A stretch of 64,000 bases of DNA, from the NCBI GenBank assembly GCA_017627955.1, contig JAGAFU010000041.1, positions 124,001-188,000 of the forward strand, read 5' to 3'. Positions within the stretch are counted from its first letter, which is position 1. Each line of letters opens with the position of its first letter. The translations under genes and the position numbers were made by a program. The stretch comes from Bacteroidales bacterium (GTDB lineage Bacteria; Bacteroidota; Bacteroidia; Bacteroidales; UBA932). The notes beneath the pieces are model-generated. The model saw only the letters and a program-made list of their open reading frames with translations, was not told the origin of the DNA and ran no database searches. This document shows, piece after piece, positions 18,292 to 26,868 of this stretch.

Positions 18292-19356
18292 ATGAAGATT
18301 CTTATTGTCATTTCCAACATGTTCGCGGGAGGGGCCCAGAGGGTGGTGAGCCGTCTGGCGAATTCACTATCCGAAGATAATGATGTGATGATGATGACAT
18401 TTCATACAGACAGGTCCTTCTTCTTGTCAGAAAAGATCCGGATGTTTTATTTCCATGAGCCGGCTATCCGCGATCTAAGAAGATATGGATCATTCTTTAT
18501 CAGCTTGACGAATGAGATGAGGACATTGGCTTTAAGCCGGCAACTGAAGAAGATAAAGAAGGAAGTCAAGCCGGACGTGACGATAAGCTTTTTGGATAAT
18601 CCCAATCTTCTTAACGCTCTCTCCGGGGGACGTGTCAGGATTATGTCTGAAAGGAATAATCCGAGGAGTAAAGGGAAGGCATACTATTACCATGAGCTAT
18701 TAGCTTTCCTATTTGCCGATAAGATTGTGTTTCAGACAAATTCGGTGAAGAGCATGTTCCCTTTTTATATCAGGAGAAAAGGCGTCGTTCTTCCGAATCC
18801 AGTCCAGGTTGAGCGCGCCGCGGTCGGTGGAAGAAAAAAGATAGTGACAATGGGGAGACATCATCCCCAGAAGAATCATGAGCTGTTGATCAGGGCGTTT
18901 GCCAAATTCTCGGACACTCATCCATCTCACACGCTCCATATCTATGGAAAGGATTATGGAGACGCCCGGCTGGAAACTTTGATTGAACGGATGGGCTTGA
19001 CCGGGAAAGTCTTTTTGGAGGGATTCAGAGATGATGTTCATGAGGCGGTTTCTGATGCGGAACAGTTCATCCTCTCTTCCGATTATGAGGGAACGCCGAA
19101 CGCTCTTCTTGAGGCGATGATGATGGGGCTTCCTTGCATATCCACTGATTTTGAAGGGGTTCGGGAGATGCTTGGGGACAGCGGAGCGTGCAGGCTTGTC
19201 CCTGTTGGTGATGAGCAGGAGTTGGTAAAGGCTATGAATGCTTTCGCTGATGACGAAGTCTTACGGCGGGGATATTCAGAGAGGGGAATGCGACTGGCTA
19301 AAGAGTATTCATTGGAGAGAGTCATTCCACAATGGCGTAGTCTGCTCTTCAGATAA
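18292..19356 (+). CDS. GT4 glycosyltransferase
   Basis: About 354 residues with a GT-B fold. ILIVISNMFAGGAQRVVSRLANSL opens the acceptor domain, and MSERNNPRSKGK, TMGRHHPQKNHELLIRAF and YEGTPNALLEAMMMG mark the donor side. It is a clear paralogue of the GT4 at 30605 and of the GT4 domain fused to the PL9-like module at 62189, all three sharing the GGA/S-ER start. I chose the ATG at 18292, five bases after the previous stop, rather than an upstream start inside that gene. Confidence 0.93.
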   Translation: MKILIVISNMFAGGAQRVVSRLANSLSEDNDVMMMTFHTDRSFFLSEKIRMFYFHEPAIRDLRRYGSFFISLTNEMRTLALSRQLKKIKKEVKPDVTISFLDNPNLLNALSGGRVRIMSERNNPRSKGKAYYYHELLAFLFADKIVFQTNSVKSMFPFYIRRKGVVLPNPVQVERAAVGGRKKIVTMGRHHPQKNHELLIRAFAKFSDTHPSHTLHIYGKDYGDARLETLIERMGLTGKVFLEGFRDDVHEAVSDAEQFILSSDYEGTPNALLEAMMMGLPCISTDFEGVREMLGDSGACRLVPVGDEQELVKAMNAFADDEVLRRGYSERGMRLAKEYSLERVIPQWRSLLFR

Positions 19357-19371
19357 TAATTATAATTCTAT

Positions 19372-20331
19372 ATGGCAAAGTCGGTGAAAGGTAAAGGTGC
19401 GTACAGCCTCGCTTTTGTGCGTCTCTTCTCGTTTCTCGTGAAGATGGGCAACAATTTTAATAAGCTGAGAGTGCGATTCGGACTCAGAAGAATGAGCCGG
19501 AATCCCGGGAATGTTTCGGACTGGGAGGCGATCGATAGATTCACGGAGTTGATCCCGGAGATGAAATACTATAACCGGTCGGATGCTTTGTACCAAATCC
19601 GTTTGCGTGCGCTGGCCAATGGATACAAGAATCTTGGCCAGTGGCTGCAAAGAGTGTCATCTGATCCGGAAGACCTTAGGGAGCTTAAGGAGAATCTGAC
19701 ATTTGTCGGCTCTCACTTTTTCCGGGGAGATGTCTGGCCTACTTTGAAACGACAGCTGGAGAACATGCTTTCCGTTAGAGATAAGGAAAAGATAAATGTT
19801 TGGTGTGCGGGATGTTCTAATGGAAAGGAGGTGTATAGCGTCTTGATGCTGTTGTCAGACCTTGTTCCTCTTGATAAGGTTTCATTGCTGGCGACGGATT
19901 ATAACCGGGAGATGTTGCGTCAGTGTGAGGCAGGCGTTTATTCTCTCCGTACCATAGATGAGATCCCTTTGAGGTATTGGCCTTTCACTGAAAAGTACAA
20001 TGAAGAGAGGAAAACCAAGAAGGATTTTTCCCATTTGTTTCAGTTCCGTTTTGTCTCAAGGCTTCGTGAGTTGGTTCAAACAAGGCTTGTCAACCTCCTG
20101 ATGGATGATTATCCGCGAGGATTTGATCTGATTCTCTGCAGGAATGTCATTAAGTTCTTCGAAAACGACTCTAAGCGTAAAGTGCAGGAGCGATTGGCCG
20201 ATTCCGTTAATCCTGGAGGCATTATTGTGGTTTCAGACGAGATTGAACGGGAAGGCTTTCCGGATCCGGAGTCGTTGGGCTTAACCCGGGTCGGTAATAG
20301 TTGCGTCTACATTAAATCAGCCCAAATTTAA
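19372..20331 (+). CDS. CheR-type SAM-dependent methyltransferase
   Basis: A 319-residue protein with the hallmarks of the CheR family: LTFVGSHFFRGD (109-120, the usual NxTxFFRD region), the SAM-binding WCAGCSNGKEVYS (144-156), ATDYNREML, and CRNVIKFF (255-262). CheR methylates glutamates of chemoreceptors, but no chemotaxis gene is nearby and the N-terminal 100 residues do not look like the usual CheR helical domain. In this locus it may methylate a glycan, a lipid carrier or a protein partner. It lies 15 bases after a GT4 and 4 bases before a GT2. The target is unknown. Confidence 0.82.
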   Translation: MAKSVKGKGAYSLAFVRLFSFLVKMGNNFNKLRVRFGLRRMSRNPGNVSDWEAIDRFTELIPEMKYYNRSDALYQIRLRALANGYKNLGQWLQRVSSDPEDLRELKENLTFVGSHFFRGDVWPTLKRQLENMLSVRDKEKINVWCAGCSNGKEVYSVLMLLSDLVPLDKVSLLATDYNREMLRQCEAGVYSLRTIDEIPLRYWPFTEKYNEERKTKKDFSHLFQFRFVSRLRELVQTRLVNLLMDDYPRGFDLILCRNVIKFFENDSKRKVQERLADSVNPGGIIVVSDEIEREGFPDPESLGLTRVGNSCVYIKSAQI

Positions 20332-20335
20332 TCAC

Positions 20336-21361
20336 GTGACGCTGATCAGTTTCATAGTACCGGTTTATAATTCGGAATCCACCTTGGAGTCTTGCGTCAA
20401 GTCGTTGCTTGATCAAGGCTTGGATTCCGGTACGTTTGAGATACTTCTTGTCAACGATGGAAGTAGCGACGGGTCGGCGCAACTATGCGAGACCTTGTCC
20501 GCCCGGCATGATCCTGTCCGTGTGTTGAACCAAGACCATAAAGGATTGCCTGATTCCCGGAATAAAGGGATAAAGGAGGCGAAGGGGGAATGGCTGTGTT
20601 TCGTGGACTCAGATGACACATTGGTTCCCGGGGGTGTTTCTTCATTGCTCAAGTATTGCGAACCGGATATTGACCTTGTCCGTTTTTACTGCAATATCTA
20701 TTATGGCTCGGTGCCGGCAAAAACAGGATGCGATAATCCAGGTGCGGAGATTTTCCGGGGAAATGGACACGGATATCTGCGACAATTCGGTTTTGAGACC
20801 TTTTGCTGGAATTATCTTTACAGGAAATCTTTTCTGGAGACAAAAGGCCTTGAGTTTTACAGCGGGATAGTAGCGGAAGATTTCCGGTTCATATTCGATG
20901 TCATGATGGCGAATCCCGGAGTCGTCTCCTTGGATAGTGTGATATACCAGTATTATATCCGTCCGGGAAGCCAGTCGATGGTCCGTGACGAGGCCCAGTC
21001 TCGAAGAAGGGTTAAAGACATGGCCGGGTCGCTCGAGCATATTATCAAGGAACTGGAGCCCATCAAGGATTCTGATCATGCCTTATATGATAATTGCTTC
21101 CGCAGGATTGATGGCAAGATGTTGGCGATTTATTCCAGAGTATTGACGGCTAATTACTCCTCCAAAGAGTACTTATCGTTGATCAAGTCATTTAGGACCA
21201 TCGGTTTGCTTCCATTGCGGTCAGGCGTCATGAATAAAGTATGGTCGAAGCTTATAATCATATTAACCGTTAATCTGCGGTTGTACAAGCCAATCGCCTG
21301 GTTGTATCGCATGGTTTTCATTCCGATTGTATATCCATTCATCCGCCGCTACTCGGGTTAG
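20336..21361 (+). CDS. GT2 glycosyltransferase
   Basis: A 341-residue GT-A enzyme: ISFIVPVYNSESTL, VNDGSSDGS, VLNQDHKGLPDSRN and FVDSDD. It is a paralogue of the gene at 10662, sharing FGFETFCWNYLYRKSF, the IVAEDFRFIFDVMMANP block and the hydrophobic end VFIPIVYPF. The first codon is GTG. It follows the CheR-like gene by 4 bases. Substrate unknown, but the close kinship suggests the same or a related linkage as the 10662 product. Confidence 0.92.
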   Translation: MTLISFIVPVYNSESTLESCVKSLLDQGLDSGTFEILLVNDGSSDGSAQLCETLSARHDPVRVLNQDHKGLPDSRNKGIKEAKGEWLCFVDSDDTLVPGGVSSLLKYCEPDIDLVRFYCNIYYGSVPAKTGCDNPGAEIFRGNGHGYLRQFGFETFCWNYLYRKSFLETKGLEFYSGIVAEDFRFIFDVMMANPGVVSLDSVIYQYYIRPGSQSMVRDEAQSRRRVKDMAGSLEHIIKELEPIKDSDHALYDNCFRRIDGKMLAIYSRVLTANYSSKEYLSLIKSFRTIGLLPLRSGVMNKVWSKLIIILTVNLRLYKPIAWLYRMVFIPIVYPFIRRYSG

Positions 21362-21376
21362 GAAAACTCTGGATTT

Positions 21377-22348
21377 ATGACCTATTCAATCGCCATACGT
21401 ACACTTGGAACGGCGGGTGAGAAGTTCCGGCAGGAGCTCCTTTCCATCGCGGCGCAGACGGTGCCTCCCGATAGGGTTGTCGTCTATATCGCCGAAGGAT
21501 ACCCTCGCCCTGATTTCTCGGTGGGGAAGGAGGAATATGTCTGGGTGAAAAAGGGGATGGTGGCGCAGAGGGCGTTGCGCTATGATGAGATCGAAAGCGA
21601 TTGCGTCCTTATGCTGGATGATGATGTGAGGCTGGCTCCGGATGGCGCCGCAAAACTACTGGAAGCTGTTGAGGAACAGGGTTTTGACTGCGTCGCTGCG
21701 GATGTGTTCGAGAATCATAAGATGCCATTTTCGACTAAGCTTAAAGCGGCCTTGGTCAATTGGGTCTTTCCTCATTTTGGAAACAAATGGGCGTTCAAGA
21801 TGCACAGGACCGGTTCTTTCTCTTATAATTGGCGGCCAGAGCCTCGTTGTTACCCTTCCCAGACGTGCGGAGGCCCGGCTATGATGTGGAGGAAGGATTC
21901 TTTCCTGAAGATACATTATGAGGATGAACTCTGGATGGACTCTTTCGGCTTCGCCTACGGCGATGACGCGTTGCTTTCGTACAAGCTGCATGTGAACGGG
22001 GGGAAACTCGGCGTTTTATATGAATCCGGGGTGAAGAATCTGGATGCCGGGTCGTCCAGCTCGGGATTCAAGAAGAGTCCGGAATGGATCCACATTGTTG
22101 CCAAGGCTAACGTGATGCTTTGGTGGAGAGGTGTTTACCATAATGGCTCGGATACTAACTGGACGCGGTTACTTTCCATACTAGCTTTTTGCCCCAAGGT
22201 CCTCTGGCAGTGCGTAGGCATATTCCTATACTCTCTGCTGAGGTTGTCTCCTCGCTTTGCGCACTCGTATTTGAGTGGACTGTTGGGGGCCATCAGTTCA
22301 GTGCGGAGTGCGGCCTTCAGGTCTCTGTCGCCTTTCGCTTGTCAGTGA
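21377..22348 (+). CDS. GT2-like glycosyltransferase
   Basis: A 323-residue protein with a shorter GT-A pattern: YSIAIRTLGTAGEKFRQELLSIAAQT at the start, AQRALRYDEIESDCVLMLDDDVRL with a DDD metal site, and GGPAMMWRKDSFL with FAYGDDALLSYK further on. It diverges from the other GT2s in the window. The C-terminal 80 residues contain a hydrophobic segment (LLSILAFCPKVLWQCVGIFLYSLL) that may anchor it to the membrane. It is the last gene before a promoter and a separate lipoprotein unit. Confidence 0.85.
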   Translation: MTYSIAIRTLGTAGEKFRQELLSIAAQTVPPDRVVVYIAEGYPRPDFSVGKEEYVWVKKGMVAQRALRYDEIESDCVLMLDDDVRLAPDGAAKLLEAVEEQGFDCVAADVFENHKMPFSTKLKAALVNWVFPHFGNKWAFKMHRTGSFSYNWRPEPRCYPSQTCGGPAMMWRKDSFLKIHYEDELWMDSFGFAYGDDALLSYKLHVNGGKLGVLYESGVKNLDAGSSSSGFKKSPEWIHIVAKANVMLWWRGVYHNGSDTNWTRLLSILAFCPKVLWQCVGIFLYSLLRLSPRFAHSYLSGLLGAISSVRSAAFRSLSPFACQ

Positions 22349-22364
22349 AGAATTCGCATAGAAT

Positions 22365-22395
22365 TTTGTTTAAAGGGGGAAAAATCGTATCTTCG
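22365..22395 (+). promoter_or_regulatory. Bacteroidales-type promoter for the lipoprotein unit
   Basis: TTTG at 22365-22368 and TATCTTCG at 22388-22395 are separated by 19 bases. This fits the Bacteroidales housekeeping promoter (-33 TTTG, -7 TAnnTTTG, often TTCG). Transcription would begin near 22402 and run into the small peptide gene and the two lipoproteins. It is one of only two good promoters I found. Confidence 0.75.
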
Positions 22396-22469
22396 CAATT
22401 TGGTATAATTATATCCAAGTTATCTTGATAGGATAGAGATTGTTTAAAACAGTGTAAGTGTTTCATATT

Positions 22470-22658
22470 ATGCAAAATAAATTGGACTATACAGCCCCTG
22501 AAGTGAAAGTGATTCATGCTGACTTTGAGGAGATCATATGTACATCTAGTTATCAATTAAGATATCCATCTGGAGATAAACCTGCCACTCATCAGCCTGA
22601 TTGGTATGATGAATCTAATGATCGTTATCGTTCTACTGGGTCGCAGATTTGGGGTTAA
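22470..22658 (+). CDS. Small 62-residue protein of the TAPEVKVI type
   Basis: A 62-residue protein starting MQNKLDYTAPEVKVIHADFEEIICTSS. Short Bacteroidota proteins with a Y-x-AP-x-V-x-V-I start and a variable polar tail are common beside fimbrillin and capsule genes; their function is unknown. There is no signal peptide or membrane segment. The tail is rich in Asp, Ser, Tyr and Trp. It is the first gene after the promoter at 22365 and lies 26 bases before the first lipoprotein, so it is probably co-expressed with both. I chose the ATG at 22470 over a GTG four codons upstream. Confidence 0.7.
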   Translation: MQNKLDYTAPEVKVIHADFEEIICTSSYQLRYPSGDKPATHQPDWYDESNDRYRSTGSQIWG

Positions 22659-22684
22659 GTTGTTTAGTAATTTATGTCGAATAG

Positions 22685-23893
22685 ATGATGAAAAAAAGCA
22701 TTAATATATTCTACGCCACTGTATTCCTGATTTCCCTCTTCTCCTGTACTGAGAAAGATAATCCTACGATGGATAAGATCTCGGACTATCGTTTTGAGTT
22801 TGCGGCTGTCAAGTCCATGGGAGACGACTCTTCTGCCGGGCAGGGTTCCGTGGACACTCGGGTGTTGACAGAGAACGGAAATGATCTAAAAGCGACCTTC
22901 AAGAAAGGGGACTTGGTGTATATGTATAAAGTTACTCTTGACGATAGTCGCCACCCCATTATTTCTTCTTATAAAAAAGTGGGGGTTCTTACCTCCATGG
23001 ATGATGGTGTTGAGACAGATTTGGTTGGACCGATTGATCCGGATTTGCTTTCAGAATTCTACGAGGATGAATCTACTGGCCGTCTGCTCCCCAATAATGA
23101 AAATTTCGCTTTGTATTTCTTTTACAAGCATGATCCTGTGGAAGGATTCAATTTTCAGGGGCAGAAAGGTACTTTGGAAGATATAGACAACAATTTTGAT
23201 TACGCATGCGCGCAAATCTTTACGTCAAGTAGTCATTATGAACCGGGGACTAATACATGGGACCTCCCGGATTATCTGGAAATCGACCGGGATAATAAAC
23301 GAATAAAAGTCCCGAACAAGATTAGATTCCATAGCCAGCAGTCGGTTTTCAAATTTTCACTTAAGGATAAGAGCGGAAAACCGATCAAAGCTGACAAGTT
23401 TACGATAGAAACGGATGTTTATCATGAAGGGTCGTCTCTTTATTATGATCCGAACCGCGACTACAACGTGTTCATTAAGAGTTTCAATCCTCTGGCGGGC
23501 AACAATGACCTTCAAAAGGGTAAGATTGAAGTGAATCCCGAAACCGCCTCAGATAAGATTTACGTTGCCCTTGCTGGGACATATTACTCTTCCATTAATA
23601 ATGATCCTGATAATAGTTATAGTAAGTGGACTCCTCTTTATTTTTCCAGGAATAGTTTATTGTATTATTCTACTTCAATTTATTCTTCTTCGAGCGATAC
23701 CAATCGCAATATAAATATCACTGCTACTGTAGGAGATCTTACCTATCGATATTCTAAGCCTTATCAATCATGGTTAGGTCATGGTTACTTCTATAACATT
23801 GAGGTCTGGATGGATGGCCCTGTTACCGATCCTTCTGTTCTTTTCGATGTCACGGATTCCTCTCGATATGGTGAGGGGCAAACAATAAATTAG
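22685..23893 (+). CDS. Fimbrillin-like lipoprotein
   Basis: A 402-residue exported protein. The N-terminus has a lysine pair, a hydrophobic core and the lipobox LFSC (Cys21), so it should be processed by signal peptidase II. FEFAAVKS, DTRVLTENGNDLKATFKKGDLVYMY is the usual opening of fimbrillin/Mfa-like proteins, with Arg59 in the position where many FimA-type pilins are cut. The rest is a beta-rich, Ser/Tyr/Asp-rich sequence. It could be a pilus subunit or a surface lipoprotein. No FimB/FimC assembly genes are visible nearby. Confidence 0.82.
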   Translation: MMKKSINIFYATVFLISLFSCTEKDNPTMDKISDYRFEFAAVKSMGDDSSAGQGSVDTRVLTENGNDLKATFKKGDLVYMYKVTLDDSRHPIISSYKKVGVLTSMDDGVETDLVGPIDPDLLSEFYEDESTGRLLPNNENFALYFFYKHDPVEGFNFQGQKGTLEDIDNNFDYACAQIFTSSSHYEPGTNTWDLPDYLEIDRDNKRIKVPNKIRFHSQQSVFKFSLKDKSGKPIKADKFTIETDVYHEGSSLYYDPNRDYNVFIKSFNPLAGNNDLQKGKIEVNPETASDKIYVALAGTYYSSINNDPDNSYSKWTPLYFSRNSLLYYSTSIYSSSSDTNRNINITATVGDLTYRYSKPYQSWLGHGYFYNIEVWMDGPVTDPSVLFDVTDSSRYGEGQTIN

Positions 23894-23926
23894 AGAATTC
23901 TTTTGGAGAACACGAATTGGATTGTT

Positions 23927-24784
23927 ATGAGAAAAGCTACTATATTATTTCCGGTTGCGGTTGCCGCATTGCTGTTGCTTCTTTTGCCAGCGTGCTCCAC
24001 TAAGGAGGAGATCCTCGAGGAGGCTACTTATTCAATCGAGATCGCCGCTGTCAAGGGATCGGCGGAGACACGCGCTTTGGCATTAAATGGGAACGTTCTT
24101 AATGCTCCTTGGGAAGCAGGAGACAAAGTCTATGTTTACAGGATGAGTCCTTCCCCTTCTGTGGGATATGAACAAGTGGGTATCCTCTTCGCTACATCTA
24201 GTGGCAACTCAACAACACTTACAGGTAAGCTCACAGGCATTTTTTATAAAGGAGATTATCTGCTGTTTTCTTACCTGCACGAGCTCTCTTTCAAATATAC
24301 AGGTCAGGATGGTAGTTTGGGTTATATAGCTTCCAACTGTGACTATGCTTTTGCTTCTCAGCAGTTGAAAGAAATCGGTTCTGGAACTATATCTTTCGCC
24401 GGTGATTTGTCCTTCGAGAGTATGCAGTCCATAGTTAAGTTTACACTAAAGGATCAGGATGGCAACCTACTTACTGCCAATAAGCTTTCGCTTAGGTTAT
24501 TATATGAGTCTGACGGCAACGAAAATGATGTTCTGGCTCAGTCTTTCGAACCTTTGGTTGCGAGTGCTTCTGAAAACGGCGGTTTTCAATTCGGGCCTCT
24601 AGACGTGATCCCGGAATCTCCTTCAAGCGAATTCTATGTCGCTTTGATGTGCACTGTACAATCAGGCAAACTTGTTTTGTCAGCGAGTTCTAATGATTCA
24701 GAATACACCTATACGATTGAGACTTTCACTATTCAGCCTGACAATTATTACTTATGTGATGTCAAAATGACCAAGCAAGAGTAG
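23927..24784 (+). CDS. Fimbrillin-like lipoprotein
   Basis: About 285 residues, with a strongly hydrophobic signal and lipobox LPAC (Cys23). IEIAAVKGSAETRALALNGN...PWEAGDKVYVYR is the same opening as in the preceding lipoprotein, with the Thr-Arg pair at 48-49, so the two are related but not close copies. The C-terminal half is beta-rich. I chose the ATG at 23927; an upstream TTG would put charged residues before the signal. A terminator follows 24 bases after the stop, so this gene closes the unit that begins at 22365. Confidence 0.82.
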   Translation: MRKATILFPVAVAALLLLLLPACSTKEEILEEATYSIEIAAVKGSAETRALALNGNVLNAPWEAGDKVYVYRMSPSPSVGYEQVGILFATSSGNSTTLTGKLTGIFYKGDYLLFSYLHELSFKYTGQDGSLGYIASNCDYAFASQQLKEIGSGTISFAGDLSFESMQSIVKFTLKDQDGNLLTANKLSLRLLYESDGNENDVLAQSFEPLVASASENGGFQFGPLDVIPESPSSEFYVALMCTVQSGKLVLSASSNDSEYTYTIETFTIQPDNYYLCDVKMTKQE

Positions 24785-24807
24785 TCTTTTGTAAGTCTTT
24801 GTTTTTT

Positions 24808-24839
24808 AGAGGATGACCTTTCGGGGCTATCCTCTTTTT
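24808..24839 (+). terminator. Rho-independent terminator
   Basis: AGAGGAT (24808-24814) pairs with ATCCTCT (24829-24835), enclosing a 14-base loop, and is followed at once by a run of five T. It lies just after the second lipoprotein gene and would separate that unit from the downstream GT4 gene. Confidence 0.75.
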
Positions 24840-24862
24840 GATTGGGGGAGATTCTTAAGGGA

Positions 24863-25951
24863 ATGAGGATTCTGGAGTTCATAACATCGCTTCGGCTCGG
24901 AGGGGCGGAGCGCCTTGTGACTGACTTGGCTGTCGGTTTCAAGGAGGAAGGACATGATGTCGTCGTGGCGCTCCTGGACGGGACCAGGACGTCGTTCCAC
25001 GATGAGCTGGAGGCAAAGGGAGTCAGGATAATCTCTCTAGCGGAAGGAGCGGGCTCGATGCGTAACCCTTTTCTGGGCTTCAGACTGGTTAGGCTGCTAG
25101 GCAAGGAGCGTTTCGACGTTATCCATACGCATAATTCGGCGTGCCAGTTCCTTGCTGCCTTCGCTTCTTTGTTCCTCAGGCTGAGGCTCGTCACGACTGA
25201 GCACAACACGTCCAACAGGAGAAGGGCTTGGGGATGGTTCAAGCCACTGGACAGGTGGATGTACTCGAGGTATTCAAGGATTATCTGCGTCGGCGACGAG
25301 GTCCGTCGCAATCTTGAGGAATATCTTGGAGATGCCGTGGCCGGAAAGACTGTAATTATCAGGAACGGGGTTGACTTGGACCGGTTCAGGAATGCGGTCC
25401 CTGATCCTGGAATCAGTTCCTTGCCTGGTCATAAAATCGTTATGGTCGCAGCCTTCCGTTCCCAGAAGGACCAGGCCACATTGATTAGGGCTATAGCGCT
25501 GCTTCCATCTGATTATCAGCTATTTCTGGTCGGAGGAGTGGAGTGGCCGGAGGATCAGCCGAATCTGGATTCTTGTAAGGCGCTGGTACGTGAGCTTGGA
25601 CTTGAAAGCAGAGTGCATTTCCTCGGGAAAAGGGGAGATGTCTCTTCCATATTGGCGGCGAGCGATGTGGTTGTCCTTTCCACCCATTACGAGGGCATGT
25701 CTCTTTCGGTCATTGAAGGGATGGCGAGTGGCCGTCCGTTTGTCGCCTCTGATGTGGCTGGGGTTAGGGATATGGTCGGAGTGGTAGAGGCTTTATTCCC
25801 GGAGAGTGATGCGGGTGCTCTCGCCGGAGTGTTGAGAAAGGTTTGCGAGGATAAAGCATTAGGTGATAATGTGACCGCTCAATGTATGTCCCTGGCTTCT
25901 AAGTATAGCATAGAAGCTTCTGCCCGGCGCTATTTGTTCGAATATGCTTGA
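24863..25951 (+). CDS. GT4 glycosyltransferase
   Basis: About 362 residues with a GT-B fold: ILEFITSLRLGGAERLVTDLA at the start, THNSACQFLAAF, then IRNGVDLDRF, MVAAFRSQKDQATLIRAIALL and HYEGMSLSVIEGMASG as the donor motif. It is not closely related to the other GT4s here and is nearer to the N-acetylgalactosamine/capsular GT4 type. I chose the ATG at 24863, which follows a GGGGGA. It overlaps the SGNH gene by 4 bases. No promoter is evident between the terminator at 24839 and this start. Confidence 0.92.
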   Translation: MRILEFITSLRLGGAERLVTDLAVGFKEEGHDVVVALLDGTRTSFHDELEAKGVRIISLAEGAGSMRNPFLGFRLVRLLGKERFDVIHTHNSACQFLAAFASLFLRLRLVTTEHNTSNRRRAWGWFKPLDRWMYSRYSRIICVGDEVRRNLEEYLGDAVAGKTVIIRNGVDLDRFRNAVPDPGISSLPGHKIVMVAAFRSQKDQATLIRAIALLPSDYQLFLVGGVEWPEDQPNLDSCKALVRELGLESRVHFLGKRGDVSSILAASDVVVLSTHYEGMSLSVIEGMASGRPFVASDVAGVRDMVGVVEALFPESDAGALAGVLRKVCEDKALGDNVTAQCMSLASKYSIEASARRYLFEYA

Positions 25952-26868
25952 TGATGAGAAAATTCCTGTCAACTGTCATATTATTCTCGATCTCCGCTTA
26001 TTTGATTCTTGCTTTGTTGGATGTCGGTTATTCAAGGTTCGCCGCAAAGACTAACTACCGCTCGTACAAGTATTGGACTTATCTTATGGAAGGTACTATT
26101 GAAGCCGATGTCCTCGCGATGGGAAGTTCCAGGATTGTGAAACATTTCGACCCGATAGTCTTTGACTCCATAACAGGAGTAAAGTCATACAACATTGGCA
26201 TGGACGGAGCTCACATCACGGATATGCTGGCTCGATACAACCTTTTCAAGCAACGGAATCCCCTGCCCAAGGTCGCGTTGGTGAATATCGACTACTTCAC
26301 TCTGACCGACAACAGAACCAAGGGCAAGTCTCAGTTTTTCCCATGGTTCATTTACAGGAGGTTCCGCAAGGCGGTCTCATTTGTGCGGCCTTTTTCTTTC
26401 GGGCAGCTGTATATTCCAATGTATCGTTATGACATAGAGAATTTTCTCCGTACATTGTGTGAGAGGGGAAGACCCCTTGAGAAAGGTTTCGACCCAATCA
26501 ACCATCCCTTTGACGAAGATGCGGTCAATCGGTCGTCCCTTGTTTTCAAGGCCAATCCTAAATTTGAGCCTTATCTGTTTCAGTTCCTGGACATCCTTGA
26601 GGAAGATGGGGTTAGGGTCGTGTTTATGTTTTCTCCGTGGCATGACGATGCGATCGCTAAAGCCAAGACGTTGGGACAGATGCGGGAGTATTACAGTCGG
26701 ATCGCGGGAGAGAGGGGCATAACCCTGCTTGATTACACCGAGATGCCTTTTTCCTCAGATACTTCGTATTTTTTTGATGCGATGCACCTGAACGGCCGCG
26801 GGGCGGCCGTATTCACCGACTCTTTGGCTCGTGATTTTAAGAGGCTTCACATTCTTGATTTTCAATGA
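25948..26868 (+). CDS. Membrane-anchored SGNH/DltD-like protein
   Basis: A 306-residue protein with one N-terminal membrane segment (about 8-27) and the rest presumably periplasmic. Block I is MGSSR (58-62) with the likely nucleophile in the Ser-Ser pair, and block V is DAMHLN, giving Asp277 and His280. This is the SGNH layout of DltD/AlgX-type proteins, which help O-acylate or de-acylate surface polysaccharides. It overlaps the GT4 before and the PL11 gene after by ATGA. The only MBOAT partner in the window is 28 kb away. Whether it is a transferase or an esterase is unknown. Confidence 0.78.
   Translation: MMMRKFLSTVILFSISAYLILALLDVGYSRFAAKTNYRSYKYWTYLMEGTIEADVLAMGSSRIVKHFDPIVFDSITGVKSYNIGMDGAHITDMLARYNLFKQRNPLPKVALVNIDYFTLTDNRTKGKSQFFPWFIYRRFRKAVSFVRPFSFGQLYIPMYRYDIENFLRTLCERGRPLEKGFDPINHPFDEDAVNRSSLVFKANPKFEPYLFQFLDILEEDGVRVVFMFSPWHDDAIAKAKTLGQMREYYSRIAGERGITLLDYTEMPFSSDTSYFFDAMHLNGRGAAVFTDSLARDFKRLHILDFQ

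Noticed and set aside
19372..20331. Chemotaxis operon
   Set aside because: The CheR-like gene stands alone between glycosyltransferases; no CheA, CheB, CheW or receptor gene is near.
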